Positions 17,886-26,646 of a DNA stretch of 64,000 nucleotides are shown in pieces; position 1 is the stretch's first letter, and each line of letters opens with the position of its first letter. The position numbers were made by a program, and so were the translations under genes. The DNA comes from Sphingomonas endophytica (GTDB taxonomy: Bacteria; Pseudomonadota; Alphaproteobacteria; Sphingomonadales; Sphingomonadaceae): positions 124,001 through 188,000 of the forward strand of contig NZ_JACIJN010000002.1 of NCBI RefSeq assembly GCF_014199415.1, read 5' to 3'. Below the pieces are notes generated by a model, which was not told the DNA's origin, did not search any database, and saw nothing but the letters and a program-made list of their open reading frames with translations.

Positions 17886-18803
17886 ATGCGCCATTTCCTG
17901 AACCTGACCGATGCCGGGCCGGATGCGCTCGCCGCGATGCTCGACGATGCCCTGACGCGCAAGCAGGCGCGCGCCGGCTGGACCAAGGGGCGCGTCGATG
18001 CCGACGCGCCGCTCGCCGGCCATGTGCTGGCGATGATCTTCGAGAAGAACTCGACGCGCACGCGCGTGTCGTTCGACATGGCGGTGCGCCAGCTCGGCGG
18101 GCAGTCGATCGTCATGGAGGCCGGGCAGATGCAGCTCGGGCGCGGCGAGACGGTCGCCGACACCGCACGCGTGCTGTCGAACTATGTCGACGCGATCATG
18201 ATCCGCACCGACGATCACGCCAAGATCGAGGAAATGGCGCATCACGCCACCGTCCCGGTCATCAACGGGCTGACCGACGAATCGCACCCGTGCCAGATCA
18301 TGGCCGATTTGCTGACGATCATCGAAAGCGGCAAGGCGCTGCCCGGACTCAAGGTCGCATGGCTGGGCGACGGCAACAACGTGCTCGCCTCGATCGTCGA
18401 GGCCGCCGGGCTGATGCACTTCGACGTCGTCGCGGCGTGTCCGCAAGGGTTCCAGCCCGAGGAAGCGTCGATCGCGCGCGCCGGCGGCCGCGCGCGCGTC
18501 GTCGCCGATCCGCGCGAAGCGGTGGCGGGGGCCGACGTGGTCGTCACGGATACGTGGATCTCGATGGGGCAGGCGCATGCCGACACCAAGCTGGCGGCGA
18601 TGCTGCCCTATCAGGTCGATGCGGCGCTGATGGCGACGGCGAAGCCCGATGCGAAATTCCTCCACTGCCTGCCCGCGCATCGCGGCGAGGAAGTGACCCC
18701 GGAGGTGATCGACGGCCCGCAGTCGCTGATCTGGGCGGAGGCGGAGAACCGGCTCCACGCGCAGAAGGCGGTGCTGCGCTGGTGCCTCGGGCAGATCGGT
18801 TGA
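17886..18803 (+). CDS. argF: Ornithine carbamoyltransferase
   Basis: Transfers the carbamoyl group to ornithine to form citrulline. The 305-residue protein has the carbamoyl-phosphate motif [12 protein letters not shown], the segment [18 protein letters not shown], and the ornithine-binding [15 protein letters not shown]. It lies in the order argD-argF-hslO, common in sphingomonads, with a purine-rich site (GGGGGAGAG) just before the ATG. Confidence 0.96.
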   Translation: MRHFLNLTDAGPDALAAMLDDALTRKQARAGWTKGRVDADAPLAGHVLAMIFEKNSTRTRVSFDMAVRQLGGQSIVMEAGQMQLGRGETVADTARVLSNYVDAIMIRTDDHAKIEEMAHHATVPVINGLTDESHPCQIMADLLTIIESGKALPGLKVAWLGDGNNVLASIVEAAGLMHFDVVAACPQGFQPEEASIARAGGRARVVADPREAVAGADVVVTDTWISMGQAHADTKLAAMLPYQVDAALMATAKPDAKFLHCLPAHRGEEVTPEVIDGPQSLIWAEAENRLHAQKAVLRWCLGQIG

Positions 18804-18850
18804 TCGCGGGCGGGGGCGCCACCATCTAGGCGGCTCACCGGAACATCCTT

Positions 18851-18930
18851 CGTCACCCCGGGCTTGATCCGGGGTCCCGCTTCTCCTGCGCCACGAGGTC
18901 GCGGGACCCCGGATCAGTCCCGGGGTGACG
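18851..18930. repeat. REP-like inverted repeat, family B (copy 3)
   Basis: Arms CACCCCGGGCTTGATCCGGG and GACCCCGGATCAGTCCCGGG in the argF-hslO gap. It lies within what may be a polycistronic mRNA. Confidence 0.85.
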
Positions 18931-18950
18931 GCTCGGTGGCGAAAGAGACG

Positions 18951-19865
18951 ATGACCGACCAGACCACGACCCCCGATCTCGACCGCGCGCTTGGTTTCAC
19001 CATCCCCGACCGGCACGCGCGCGGGCGCGCGGTGCGGCTTGGGCCGACGCTTGACGCGATCCTGTCCGCGCACGCCTATCCGCCCGCGATCGAGAAGCTG
19101 CTCGCCGAGGCGCTGACGCTGACCGCGCTGATCGGCGCGACGCTCAAGGACCCCGCCGGGCAACTGACGATGCAGACGCAGACCGAGGACGGGATCGTCA
19201 CCTTGCTGGTCTGCGACTGGCGCGGCGGCGAGGTGCGCGGCTATGTCCAGTATGACGCCGACAAGCTCGCGGCGGCGCCCGCCGAGCCGACGCTGTTCGC
19301 GCTGTTCGGCCCCGGTTATCTCGCGATCACCTTCGATCTGGCGAGCACCGGCGAGCGTTACCAGGGGATCGTGCCGCTCGACGGCGCGACGCTCGCCGAG
19401 GCGGCGCAGAGCTATTTCTACCAGTCCGAGCAGATCCCGACGCTGGTGCGGGTCGGGATGCACAAGGACGCGGCGGGCAAATGCGTCGCGGGCGGGCTGC
19501 TGCTCCAGCATCTTCCCGAGGGCGAAGAGGGGCGTGAGCGGCTCCACACCAAGCTCGACCATCCCGAATGGGAGCATGTCGAGGCGCTGGGGCAGACGAT
19601 CGCCGCCGACGAACTCGCCGACCCGCAACTGCCGCTGGAGACGCTGCTGTGGCGGTTGTTCAACGAGGAGAGCGAGGTGCGGGTTCTCGACGGGCAGCCG
19701 GTGTCGCGCGGCTGTCGCTGCACGGTCGAGCATATCCGTTCGGTGCTGGAGCGCTTTCCGCTCGACCAGCGGCTGGAGATGGCGGACGAGCGCGGGCTGA
19801 TCGCGGTCGATTGCGCCTTCTGCTCGACCGTCTTCCCGCTGCGCGCGGAAGATCTGGCGGCGTGA
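18951..19865 (+). CDS. hslO: Redox-regulated chaperone Hsp33
   Basis: A holdase chaperone activated by oxidation of a zinc-bound cysteine cluster. The start at 18951 gives 304 residues. The C-terminal zinc motif is present as GCRC and, about 30 residues later, DCAFC (CxC plus CxxC), so the redox switch is intact. An upstream in-frame ATG at 18864 would translate through a repeat element and was rejected. A family B repeat directly follows the stop codon. Confidence 0.95.
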   Translation: MTDQTTTPDLDRALGFTIPDRHARGRAVRLGPTLDAILSAHAYPPAIEKLLAEALTLTALIGATLKDPAGQLTMQTQTEDGIVTLLVCDWRGGEVRGYVQYDADKLAAAPAEPTLFALFGPGYLAITFDLASTGERYQGIVPLDGATLAEAAQSYFYQSEQIPTLVRVGMHKDAAGKCVAGGLLLQHLPEGEEGRERLHTKLDHPEWEHVEALGQTIAADELADPQLPLETLLWRLFNEESEVRVLDGQPVSRGCRCTVEHIRSVLERFPLDQRLEMADERGLIAVDCAFCSTVFPLRAEDLAA

Positions 19866-19950
19866 CGTCGTCCCGGACTTGATCCGGGATCCCGCTTCTT
19901 CCGCTGGGTCGAAGAAGCAGCGGGGCCCCGGATCAAGTCCGGGGCGATGA
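19866..19950. repeat. REP-like inverted repeat, family B (copy 4)
   Basis: Arms CGTCCCGGACTTGATCCGGG and CCCCGGATCAAGTCCGGGG with an inner CGCTTCTTC/GAAGAAGCAG match. It begins at the hslO stop codon. Confidence 0.9.
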
Positions 19951-20003
19951 CCGAAAGGTCACGGACAGCCAATCGGCCCTAAGCCTTCATTAACCCTTGT
20001 CCG

Positions 20004-20100
20004 TCATAAGGATGCCATGCTGTTTCGGCGGCATGCTCTCTCCCCGCCCGGTCGTACGGGCATCCTGCGGGTCGCCTCATTGGCGACCCGTTCTTTTTTG
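20004..20100 (+). ncRNA. Candidate small RNA or leader with strong terminator
   Basis: The stretch has three consecutive hairpins: ATGCC/GGCAT, GCCCG/CGGGC, and a 9-bp CGGGTCGCC/GGCGACCCG stem followed by TTCTTTTTT. No open reading frame explains it. It is separated from hslO by a repeat. A CTAA-N7-TTAAC sequence (19979-19994), one base off the CtrA consensus, lies upstream. It could be a stand-alone sRNA or an attenuated leader of queC. The transcription start is not defined by sequence alone. Confidence 0.45.
20068..20099 (+). terminator. Rho-independent terminator
   Basis: A 9-bp perfect stem with a five-base loop (20068-20090), then a T-rich tail TTCTTTTTT. It is 63 bp upstream of queC. 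Confidence 0.85.
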
Positions 20101-20162
20101 CAGCGATGCCTGCCGCGGCGGTGGTTGCACTCGGGCGGGAGTGCGCCTAGCTCGCGCGGATC

Positions 20163-20861
20163 ATGACCCAACCTACTCCTGCGGTCGTGCTCGTCTCGGG
20201 CGGGCTCGACTCCCTGGTGTCCGCGGCGCTCGCGCGCGAGGCCGGGCATCCGCTCTATGCGCTGTCGATCGATTATAACCAGCGGCACCACGTCGAGCTC
20301 GACGCTGCCCGCCGTGTCGCAGCGGCGCTCGGCGCGGTGCGGCATGTCGTGCTGCCGATCGACCTGTCGGCGTTCGGCGGCTCGGCGCTGACCGATGCCG
20401 CGATCGACGTGCCCAAGGACGGCGTCGGCGCGGCGATCCCGGTCACCTACGTGCCGGCGCGCAACACGATCTTTCTCAGCCTCGCGCTCGGCTGGGCAGA
20501 GGCGGCGGGGGCACGCGACATCTATCTCGGCGTCAACGCGCTCGATTATTCGGGCTATCCCGATTGCCGCCCCGAGTTCATCGCCGCCTTTGAGCATCTC
20601 GCCGCGCTGGCCACCAAGACCGGGGTCGAGGGCGTGCCGTTCCGGTTTCGCGCGCCGCTCCAGCACATGACCAAGGCCGATATCGTCCGCGAGGGCGCGC
20701 GGCTCGGGCTCGACATGGGGATGAGCTGGTCATGCTACGATCCGACCGCCGACGCGAAGCATTGCGGGCTGTGCGACAGCTGCCGGCTGCGCCACAAGGG
20801 CTTCGAAGACGCCGGTATCCCTGATCCGACCGTCTACGCGGTCACCCCGCCCGCGCCATGA
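20163..20861 (+). CDS. queC: 7-cyano-7-deazaguanine synthase QueC
   Basis: Converts 7-carboxy-7-deazaguanine to preQ0 with ATP and ammonia, for queuosine tRNA modification. The 232-residue protein has the PP-loop SGGLDS (residues 14-19 region), [23 protein letters not shown], and the C-terminal zinc cluster [15 protein letters not shown]. It is followed after 10 bp by queE, so the two form an operon. A GCACTC/GAGTGC hairpin lies just upstream, but it does not match a preQ1 aptamer. Confidence 0.96.
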   Translation: MTQPTPAVVLVSGGLDSLVSAALAREAGHPLYALSIDYNQRHHVELDAARRVAAALGAVRHVVLPIDLSAFGGSALTDAAIDVPKDGVGAAIPVTYVPARNTIFLSLALGWAEAAGARDIYLGVNALDYSGYPDCRPEFIAAFEHLAALATKTGVEGVPFRFRAPLQHMTKADIVREGARLGLDMGMSWSCYDPTADAKHCGLCDSCRLRHKGFEDAGIPDPTVYAVTPPAP

Positions 20862-20871
20862 GCCTCACATC

Positions 20872-21504
20872 ATGAGCTACGCCGTCAAGGAAATGTTCCT
20901 GACGCTTCAGGGCGAGGGCGTGCAGGCCGGGCGGCGCGCGGTGTTCGTGCGCTTCGCGGGCTGCAACCTGTGGAGCGGGCGCGAGCAGGACCGCGCGACC
21001 GCGGTCTGCCGCTTCTGCGACACCGATTTCGTCGGCACCGACGGGCTGGGCGGCGGCAAGTTCGCTGACGCCGCGGCGCTGGTCGCGGCGGTCGAGGGCT
21101 TTTGGGGCGGCGGCAGCGCGCGGCGCTTCGTCGTGCTGACTGGCGGCGAGCCGATGCTGCAGGTCGACGATGCGCTGGTCGACGCGCTGCACGCCGCCGG
21201 GTTCGAGATCGCGATCGAGAGCAACGGCACGCTGGCGGTGCATCCCGGCATCGACTGGGTGTGCATCAGCCCCAAGGCGGGCAGCGAGACGGTGCAGCGC
21301 CGCGGCGACGAACTGAAGCTGGTCTGGCCGCAGCCGGGCACCGCGATCGACGCGATCGAGGGCTGGGACTTCCAGCACTTCCTTCTGCAACCGCTCGACG
21401 ACGCCGCAGGGGAGGCGAATGTCGCGGCGGCGATGGCGGTGGTCATGGAGCGGCCGCGCTGGCGGCTGTCGCTCCAGACGCACAAGCTGCTCGGCCTGCG
21501 GTGA
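20872..21504 (+). CDS. queE: 7-carboxy-7-deazaguanine synthase QueE
   Basis: Radical SAM enzyme converting 6-carboxytetrahydropterin to 7-carboxy-7-deazaguanine. The 210-residue protein begins MSYAVKEMFLTLQGEGVQAG. Its cluster motif is not CX3CX2C but C-X14-C-X2-C, reading GCNLWSGREQDRATAVCRFC. This expanded spacing is a known variant in proteobacterial QueE. TGGEP, which contacts SAM, follows. It is transcribed with queC. Confidence 0.95.
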   Translation: MSYAVKEMFLTLQGEGVQAGRRAVFVRFAGCNLWSGREQDRATAVCRFCDTDFVGTDGLGGGKFADAAALVAAVEGFWGGGSARRFVVLTGGEPMLQVDDALVDALHAAGFEIAIESNGTLAVHPGIDWVCISPKAGSETVQRRGDELKLVWPQPGTAIDAIEGWDFQHFLLQPLDDAAGEANVAAAMAVVMERPRWRLSLQTHKLLGLR

Positions 21505-21544
21505 GACCGGCTACCGGTGCGGTCGCGCCACACCGGTGCTCACG

Positions 21545-22234
21545 TTATCGCGCCGCGTAGCTGACGATGCCGAACGGCTGTCCGCACTTCTTGGTGACGA
21601 ACTGGTCCTTCTTCCAGCACGCCTTGTCGAAGCGCGGCAGGAACGCCGGGGTCAGCGAGACCAGCATCCGCGGGAACTGCTGCTCGCCCCACGGCGTCAG
21701 GCTGTTGCGCACCTCGCGCATCCGGCCGAGCGCGATCTCCCCGAACGACCCGCGCTGAGCGTAGAGCGCCTCGCGACCGATGCTCGACGTGGTGGTGCAG
21801 AAGCCATATTGCGCCGCGACCGTCGCGAAGCCCGAATAGGTGCGCGTGCCGAACTGGTCGAGCGCGTTCTGCCCTTCCTTCTTCGTCTTGGCGGTCCGCT
21901 CGAAATATTTGGTGAGCGTCGCATAGGATTGCGCCAGCTCCTGCTTGTGATCCGAAAGGATCGCATTGTAGTTTTGGACGGTCAGCAGCGACGGTTCGAA
22001 CTGGCATTGCAGCGCCGCGACGTTGAGCGCCGCGCGCAGGTTCCACACCATCGCCGCGCGCAACTCGTCGGGGGTCGCGCCGGGCATCAACTGCCCGATG
22101 CCCGGTTCGTCGCCGCGGACGCGTTCGCCGCGCAGATCCTTGCTCTTCATGTAGAATTGCGCCGTTGCCGGCATCGTCACCAGCACGCCGGCCGCCAGCG
22201 TCGCGATCGCGGCGGCGATCCCCACCTTTTGCAT
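21545..22234 (-). CDS. Conserved secreted protein of unknown function
   Basis: The ATG at 22234 gives a 229-residue protein with a signal peptide (MQKVGIAAAIATLAAGVLVT to ATAQ). The mature part is mostly helical with conserved-looking Cys residues (LQCQF, YGFCTTTS, KACWKK, KKCGQ), suggesting two disulfides in the periplasm. I do not recognise a domain. An upstream in-frame ATG at 22261 would place nine residues before the signal sequence and was not preferred. It converges with queE at 40 bp distance. Confidence 0.75.
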   Translation of the reverse strand: MQKVGIAAAIATLAAGVLVTMPATAQFYMKSKDLRGERVRGDEPGIGQLMPGATPDELRAAMVWNLRAALNVAALQCQFEPSLLTVQNYNAILSDHKQELAQSYATLTKYFERTAKTKKEGQNALDQFGTRTYSGFATVAAQYGFCTTTSSIGREALYAQRGSFGEIALGRMREVRNSLTPWGEQQFPRMLVSLTPAFLPRFDKACWKKDQFVTKKCGQPFGIVSYAAR

Positions 22235-22398
22235 TTCCCCAATACTCCTCGCACACGGCAACGCCGTATGGCACCTTTTACGATGATATGGGGTGGCGAC
22301 CCAAGCGCAAACTAGCGCGGATCGGATTCGGTTCGCCGCAAATAGCTTGCGGAACCGGAACTTGTTGACGCCGCGTAACGGTTCGTTGCCACAAAGAG

Positions 22399-22428
22399 AA
22401 AGGCCGCCCGGTCGCCCGGACGGCCTTT
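22399..22428 (-). terminator. Bidirectional-type terminator hairpin
   Basis: AAAGGCCG and CGGCCTTT arms with inner CCGG/CCGG pairing give about 12 bp with one mismatch. It lies 26 bp beyond the stop of the Met-rich lipoprotein gene. Confidence 0.75.
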
Positions 22429-22453
22429 CGGATACAATCGCCGATGCGGCAGA

Positions 22454-22714
22454 TTACATCGCGTTCGACATGCCGCCCATGTTCGACATCATCATGTCGT
22501 TGCTCATCATGGAATCGTTGGCCATCATCCCGCCGTTCATGGCGCCATCGACGGCGGTCATGTTGTCGGTCATGGTGTCCATACCCTCGGTGGCGTTCAT
22601 GTCGGTGACCATGGTGTTCTCGGTGCCTTCGGTCTTCGAACCGCACGCCGAAACCGCGAGAGCGGCCGCCGCGAGTGCCGAGCCGGCCACGAACTTGGTG
22701 ATGACTGCACGCAT
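22454..22714 (-). CDS. Small Met/Asp/Asn-rich lipoprotein
   Basis: The start at 22714 follows AGGGAGC and gives 86 residues. A lipoprotein signal ends in AVSAC, and the rest is a low-complexity tail dominated by Met, Asn, Asp and Gly (for example MMANDSMMSNDMMMSNMGGM). About a quarter of the mature residues are Met. Met-rich secreted segments can bind Cu(I) or scavenge oxidants, but neither is shown here. The longer in-frame version from 22810 lacks a signal at its N terminus. Confidence 0.8.
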   Translation of the reverse strand: MRAVITKFVAGSALAAAALAVSACGSKTEGTENTMVTDMNATEGMDTMTDNMTAVDGAMNGGMMANDSMMSNDMMMSNMGGMSNAM

Positions 22715-22806
22715 GAAATTGCTCCCTAGACTGTGGATTTGGCGACCCTGCGGCCGTTTCTTTGTTCCCAAACCGACGTGGACATTAATCACAGATGAGT
22801 GACCTC

Positions 22807-23484
22807 TCAAGTCTCGTTTTCACCCGCACAACTCAGGCTATTGAGAAAGGCCTCGGCGGTGAACGCCAGAGCGGCGTCGAAGGTTGCAGGGTCCGACGAC
22901 ATCCCCAAAGCCGCCGCGCTGGTGACCGGATAATCGGCGAGGCCGCATGGCACGATCCCGGTAAAGTGTTGCAGGTCCGGTGAAAGATTGACCGAGAAGC
23001 CGTGCAGCGTGACCCAGCGGCGCACGCGAATGCCGATCGCGCCGATCTTCGCCTCCTGCCCGGCGGCATCCTGCGTCCAGATCCCGATCCGCCCCGGCGC
23101 GCGGAACGCGGCGATCCCGATCCGGGCCAGCGCCGCGATCACCCAGCCCTCGACCGCATGGACGAAGCAGCGCACGTCGCGCCCGCGCCTATTGAGGTCG
23201 AGCACCAGATAGCCGACGCGCTGCCCCGGCCCGTGATAGGTATAGCGCCCCCCGCGCCCGGCGGGCACGACCGGAAAGCGCGGATCGACCAGCTCGCTGG
23301 GGTCGGCGCTGGTCCCCGCGGTATAGACCGGCGGATGTTCGAGCAGCCACACCAGCTCGCGCGCCGTGCCGGCCGCGACTGCGGCGGCACGCGCCTCCAT
23401 CTCGGCCAGCGCGGCGGCATAGTCGGTCAACCCCGGCGTCAGCCGCCACTCGATCCCGTCGGGGGTTTGCGTGTTCGTCTCCAC
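22807..23484 (-). CDS. lipB: Octanoyl-[ACP]-protein octanoyltransferase LipB
   Basis: Transfers octanoate from ACP to lipoyl domains in lipoic acid synthesis. The 225-residue product starts at a GTG (23484; [13 protein letters not shown]). It has [31 protein letters not shown], the catalytic lysine in [10 protein letters not shown], and the catalytic Cys in [13 protein letters not shown]. The reading frame stays open upstream, but family similarity begins at the GTG. It diverges from a membrane protein gene. Confidence 0.93.
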   Translation of the reverse strand: METNTQTPDGIEWRLTPGLTDYAAALAEMEARAAAVAAGTARELVWLLEHPPVYTAGTSADPSELVDPRFPVVPAGRGGRYTYHGPGQRVGYLVLDLNRRGRDVRCFVHAVEGWVIAALARIGIAAFRAPGRIGIWTQDAAGQEAKIGAIGIRVRRWVTLHGFSVNLSPDLQHFTGIVPCGLADYPVTSAAALGMSSDPATFDAALAFTAEAFLNSLSCAGENET

Positions 23485-23608
23485 CCGCCACAGATGCGGG
23501 CGCGTCGGGCGCTTGGCAAGCCGGCCGCGCCGACGACGCCCATTGCCGAGCGGCGGAACTGTCCCTAGGCCGCTGGGCAGATGCAACCGCGGGTGGCGTG
23601 AGGTGACG

Positions 23609-24430
23609 ATGGTCAGGATCGGCGACGTGTGGGACCGGACGGTGGACGTCCTGCGCGGGCGCACGGCGATCCTGATCGGCATCGCGCTGCTGACGCTGGT
23701 CCTGCCCGGGATCGTCGCCGGCGCACTCGGCACCGTCGTGCCGCTCCAGGACCCGTTCATCGTGGCGGTGCCGCTGGTCCGGTTGGCTACGTTGGTGCTG
23801 CTGGTGCTCGGCGTGCTGGCGATGACCGCGGTGGCGAGCGACCCGGCGGTGGATCGCGCGCAGGGGCTGCGGATCGCGGCGCAACGCCTGCTGGCGGCGC
23901 TCGGCGTGCTGATCGCGCTGGTGCTCGCGGCGCTCGCGCTGTTCATTCCGGCGGGCGTGTTGTTCCGGCTGTCGGGCGCGACGCTGAGCGGCGCCGGGAC
24001 GCTCGACATGTCGCACGCCGCTTCGGGCTATGCCGCCGGCGCCGGGCTGCTGGTGCTGCTGGCGGCGTTGCTCGGCCTGTGGCTGAGCGCGCGGATCGTG
24101 CCGTTGTTCGGGATCGTCGTCAACGAACGTCGCGGGTTCGGCGCGCTGCGCCGCAGCCTGGCGCTGACCAAAGGATCGACGCTCAAGCTGATCGGGGTGC
24201 TGATCCTCTACTTCATCCTCACCACCGTCGCGATGCTGGCGGCGACGATGGTGAGCGGCGTCGTCGCGCGACTGGCGCTCGGCGGGGACGCGACCGCGGG
24301 CGTGGCCTTCGTGGTCGCGGTCGTCCGGACCTTGATCTCGGCCGGCGCGACGACGGTGCAGAGCGTCTTCTACGCGCGCTTCTATGTCGCGGCGATCGAG
24401 CGCGAGCAGCGCATGGCGCCGCTGGCATGA
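23609..24430 (+). CDS. Conserved multi-span membrane protein
   Basis: A 273-residue protein with about six hydrophobic stretches and the motif [20 protein letters not shown] in a cytoplasmic loop. This is reminiscent of the glycerophosphodiester phosphodiesterase membrane-domain family (helix bundles with a basic RSL-T-G loop). Its last codons overlap the next gene by 4 bp (ATGA), so the two are translationally coupled. I cannot assign a function. Confidence 0.78.
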   Translation: MVRIGDVWDRTVDVLRGRTAILIGIALLTLVLPGIVAGALGTVVPLQDPFIVAVPLVRLATLVLLVLGVLAMTAVASDPAVDRAQGLRIAAQRLLAALGVLIALVLAALALFIPAGVLFRLSGATLSGAGTLDMSHAASGYAAGAGLLVLLAALLGLWLSARIVPLFGIVVNERRGFGALRRSLALTKGSTLKLIGVLILYFILTTVAMLAATMVSGVVARLALGGDATAGVAFVVAVVRTLISAGATTVQSVFYARFYVAAIEREQRMAPLA

Positions 24431-25170
24431 CGATCGGGTTCGCAGGATTGTTGTCGGTCGTCTGGCGGCTGTTCCGCCGCGACGCGGCGCTGTTGCTGCC
24501 GGTGATCGGCGCGTTCGTCTTCCTGCCGTCGTTCGCGGCGCTGCTGCTGTGCGATCCGGTCCCGCCGCTGCCGTCCGGCCCGCGCGACGAAGTGGTGATG
24601 CAGGCATGGCTCAACAATGTCGCCTCGTGGGGGCAGGGGAACGGCGTCTGGTTCCTGCTCGCCGAGCTGGTCGGCACCTTTGGCTTGGCGGCGATCGCGC
24701 TGTTCCTGCTCGAGCCCGACCGGCTGACGATCGGGCAGGCGCTGGGGCAGGCGATGGTGCGACTGGTCGCGTTCACGATCGCGACCGCCGCGATGGCGGT
24801 GCCGGTCGCGATGGGGCTGTGGATGCTGGTGCTGCCGGGGCTGTACGTGCAGGCGCGGCTGATCGTCGCGGTGCCGGCGATGGCGCGGCATCCGGCGCTG
24901 AAGCCGCTCGCGTCGCTGCGGCTTAGCTGGAAGATGACCAAGGGGCTGGACCGCGCGCTGACCGGCGCGCTGGTCGCGCTGTTTCTCGCGCAATGGCTGG
25001 CGGTGTCGCCGCTGCTGCTCGCCGACGAATCGCTGCGGAGCGGCGCGGCCAATCCGCTGACGCTGGCGCTGGTCGACGCGCTGATCGCCGCGATGGGCGC
25101 GAGCTATGCAACCGCGACGTTGCTGCTCGGCGTCGTCGCCTACCGGATCCGCGCCAGCAAGGGTACCTGA
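24427..25170 (+). CDS. Conserved multi-span membrane protein, partner of preceding gene
   Basis: A 247-residue protein with about six membrane segments. The architecture matches the upstream gene: hydrophobic N-terminal pair, a loop with ALKPLASLRLSWKMTKG, and C-terminal helices. The ATG overlaps the upstream stop codon. The shared loop pattern (R-x-S-x-x-x-T-K-G) suggests the two are diverged paralogues. Its 3' end overlaps the convergent acetyltransferase gene by 31 bp. Confidence 0.78.
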   Translation: MTIGFAGLLSVVWRLFRRDAALLLPVIGAFVFLPSFAALLLCDPVPPLPSGPRDEVVMQAWLNNVASWGQGNGVWFLLAELVGTFGLAAIALFLLEPDRLTIGQALGQAMVRLVAFTIATAAMAVPVAMGLWMLVLPGLYVQARLIVAVPAMARHPALKPLASLRLSWKMTKGLDRALTGALVALFLAQWLAVSPLLLADESLRSGAANPLTLALVDALIAAMGASYATATLLLGVVAYRIRASKGT

Positions 25171-25742
25171 GGCGCGGCGTCGGCGGGCAGCACGCCGAGC
25201 ACGCGCGGATCGGTGAAGGTCTCGACCGTCCGCTTGGTCGCGACGAACCCCTGCGCGCGGTAGAAGCCGAGCGCATGCGGATGGTCGAGCGTGCAGGTGT
25301 GGAGCCAGACCCGTTCGATCCCGCCCCGCCACGCGAGCCCCAGCGCCTGCGCCATCAGCCAGCGCCCGAGTCCGCGACCCGCCAGTTCGGGGATCAGCGC
25401 GAAATAGCCGATCTCGCACGCTGCGCCGTGGCGGAAGTCCAGCTCCAGCATGCCGACCTCGATCCCGGCGCGATCGACCGCGGCATAGACTTCGACCGCG
25501 GGATCATGGACGATGGCGGTGAGCGCGGCATCGTCCATGACCAGCCGCGAGAACCACAGCCAGCGCGCGCCGACGCGGCGGAACAGCGTCCGATACCGGT
25601 CGGGCGACGGCCGCTCCCAGCGCACCAGCCGCAGCGCGGCGTCGGGCAGCGCGCGCGGGCGCGGGCGCCCGGTCATCACCAGCGTGGTGACGATCGTCGC
25701 GACCTGCTCGTTGGAGAGCGTGGTCAGCCCGGCCATCGTCAT
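25140..25742 (-). CDS. GNAT-family N-acetyltransferase
   Basis: A 200-residue acetyl-CoA-dependent acetyltransferase. The acetyl-CoA loop is IPELAGRGLGRWLM, preceded by CEIGYFALIPE and followed by VWLHTCTLDHPHALGFYRAQ. Its start overlaps the hemF stop by 4 bp (25739-25742), so it is the second gene of a hemF operon. The substrate is unknown. The 3' end overlaps the convergent membrane protein gene. Confidence 0.88.
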   Translation of the reverse strand: MTMAGLTTLSNEQVATIVTTLVMTGRPRPRALPDAALRLVRWERPSPDRYRTLFRRVGARWLWFSRLVMDDAALTAIVHDPAVEVYAAVDRAGIEVGMLELDFRHGAACEIGYFALIPELAGRGLGRWLMAQALGLAWRGGIERVWLHTCTLDHPHALGFYRAQGFVATKRTVETFTDPRVLGVLPADAAPQVPLLARIR

Positions 25743-26581
25743 GCCCAGGTCGCGAGCGGGGGCAGGCTCATCAGGATCGCGTCGATATTGCCGCCGGTCT
25801 TGAGTCCGAACAGCGTGCCGCGGTCATAGACGAGGTTGAACTCGGCATAGCGTCCGCGCCATGCGCGCTGCTCGGCGACATCGGCCTCGCTGAACGGCAT
25901 GTCCATCCGCCGCCGCACGATCCGTGGATAGGCGTCGAGGAAGGCGCGGCCGACATCCTGCGTGAACGCGAAGTTGCGGGCGAAATCGCCCTCGAGATGA
26001 TCGTAGAAGATCCCGCCGACCCCGCGATGCACCTGCCGGTGCGGAATGTAGAAATAATCGTCGGCCCATTGCTTGAACCGCGGATAATGTTCCGGGTCGT
26101 GCGCGGCGCAGGCGCGCGCCAGCGTCGCGTGGAAATCCTCGGTGTCCTCGGCGATCGGCAGCGGCGGGTTGAGGTCCGCGCCACCCCCGAACCAGCGTTT
26201 GGTGGTCACGAGGAAGCGCGTGTTCATATGCACCGCGGGCACGTGCGGATTGGCCATGTGCGCGACGAGGCTGATGCCCGTGGCGAAAAAGCGCGGATCG
26301 TCGCCCGCGCCATGGATGGTCTTGCCGAACTCGCCCTCGAAGGTGCCGCCGACCGTCGAGACGTTGACCCCGACCTTCTCGAACACGCGGCCCTTCATCA
26401 CCCCGCGCACCCCGCCGCCGCCCGGACCGCCGCTCGGATCGACGCGATCCCAGGGCGTATAGTCGAACCCGGCGTCCGATCCCGCCTCGCGCTCGATCGC
26501 CTCGAACTCCGCGCAGATCCGGTCGCGCAACTCCTCGAACCAGGCGCGCGCGGCGGCCTGTTCGTCATCCAGCGTCATCAT
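25739..26581 (-). CDS. hemF: Coproporphyrinogen III oxidase, aerobic
   Basis: Oxidative decarboxylation of coproporphyrinogen III to protoporphyrinogen IX in heme synthesis, using O2. The 280-residue protein has the HemF patterns GGGGVRGVMKGRVFEKVGVN, HMANPHVPAVHMNTRFL, FGGGADLNPPLP, and the C-terminal VYDRGTLFGLKTGGN. The length is typical. It diverges from the VirJ-like gene with 65 bp between starts. Confidence 0.97.
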   Translation of the reverse strand: MMTLDDEQAAARAWFEELRDRICAEFEAIEREAGSDAGFDYTPWDRVDPSGGPGGGGVRGVMKGRVFEKVGVNVSTVGGTFEGEFGKTIHGAGDDPRFFATGISLVAHMANPHVPAVHMNTRFLVTTKRWFGGGADLNPPLPIAEDTEDFHATLARACAAHDPEHYPRFKQWADDYFYIPHRQVHRGVGGIFYDHLEGDFARNFAFTQDVGRAFLDAYPRIVRRRMDMPFSEADVAEQRAWRGRYAEFNLVYDRGTLFGLKTGGNIDAILMSLPPLATWA

Positions 26582-26646
26582 GCCGCCGGCCTAGCGTGTC
26601 GCTGCGCGCTGGCCAAGGCGCAGCGGCAATGGCAGAGCGATGATCC

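Noticed and set aside
17337..19733. Very long minus-strand ORF opposite argD, argF and hslO
   Set aside because: An antisense shadow of three well-conserved genes, lacking any recognisable domain.
20127..20162. preQ1 riboswitch before queC
   Set aside because: A GCACTC/GAGTGC hairpin is present, but the A-rich tail and loop of the preQ1-I aptamer are absent, and no class II or III pattern is visible.
22742..22768. EcfG promoter for the Met-rich lipoprotein
   Set aside because: GGAAC is present on the minus strand but the -10 reads GGTC at N16, two mismatches from CGTT.
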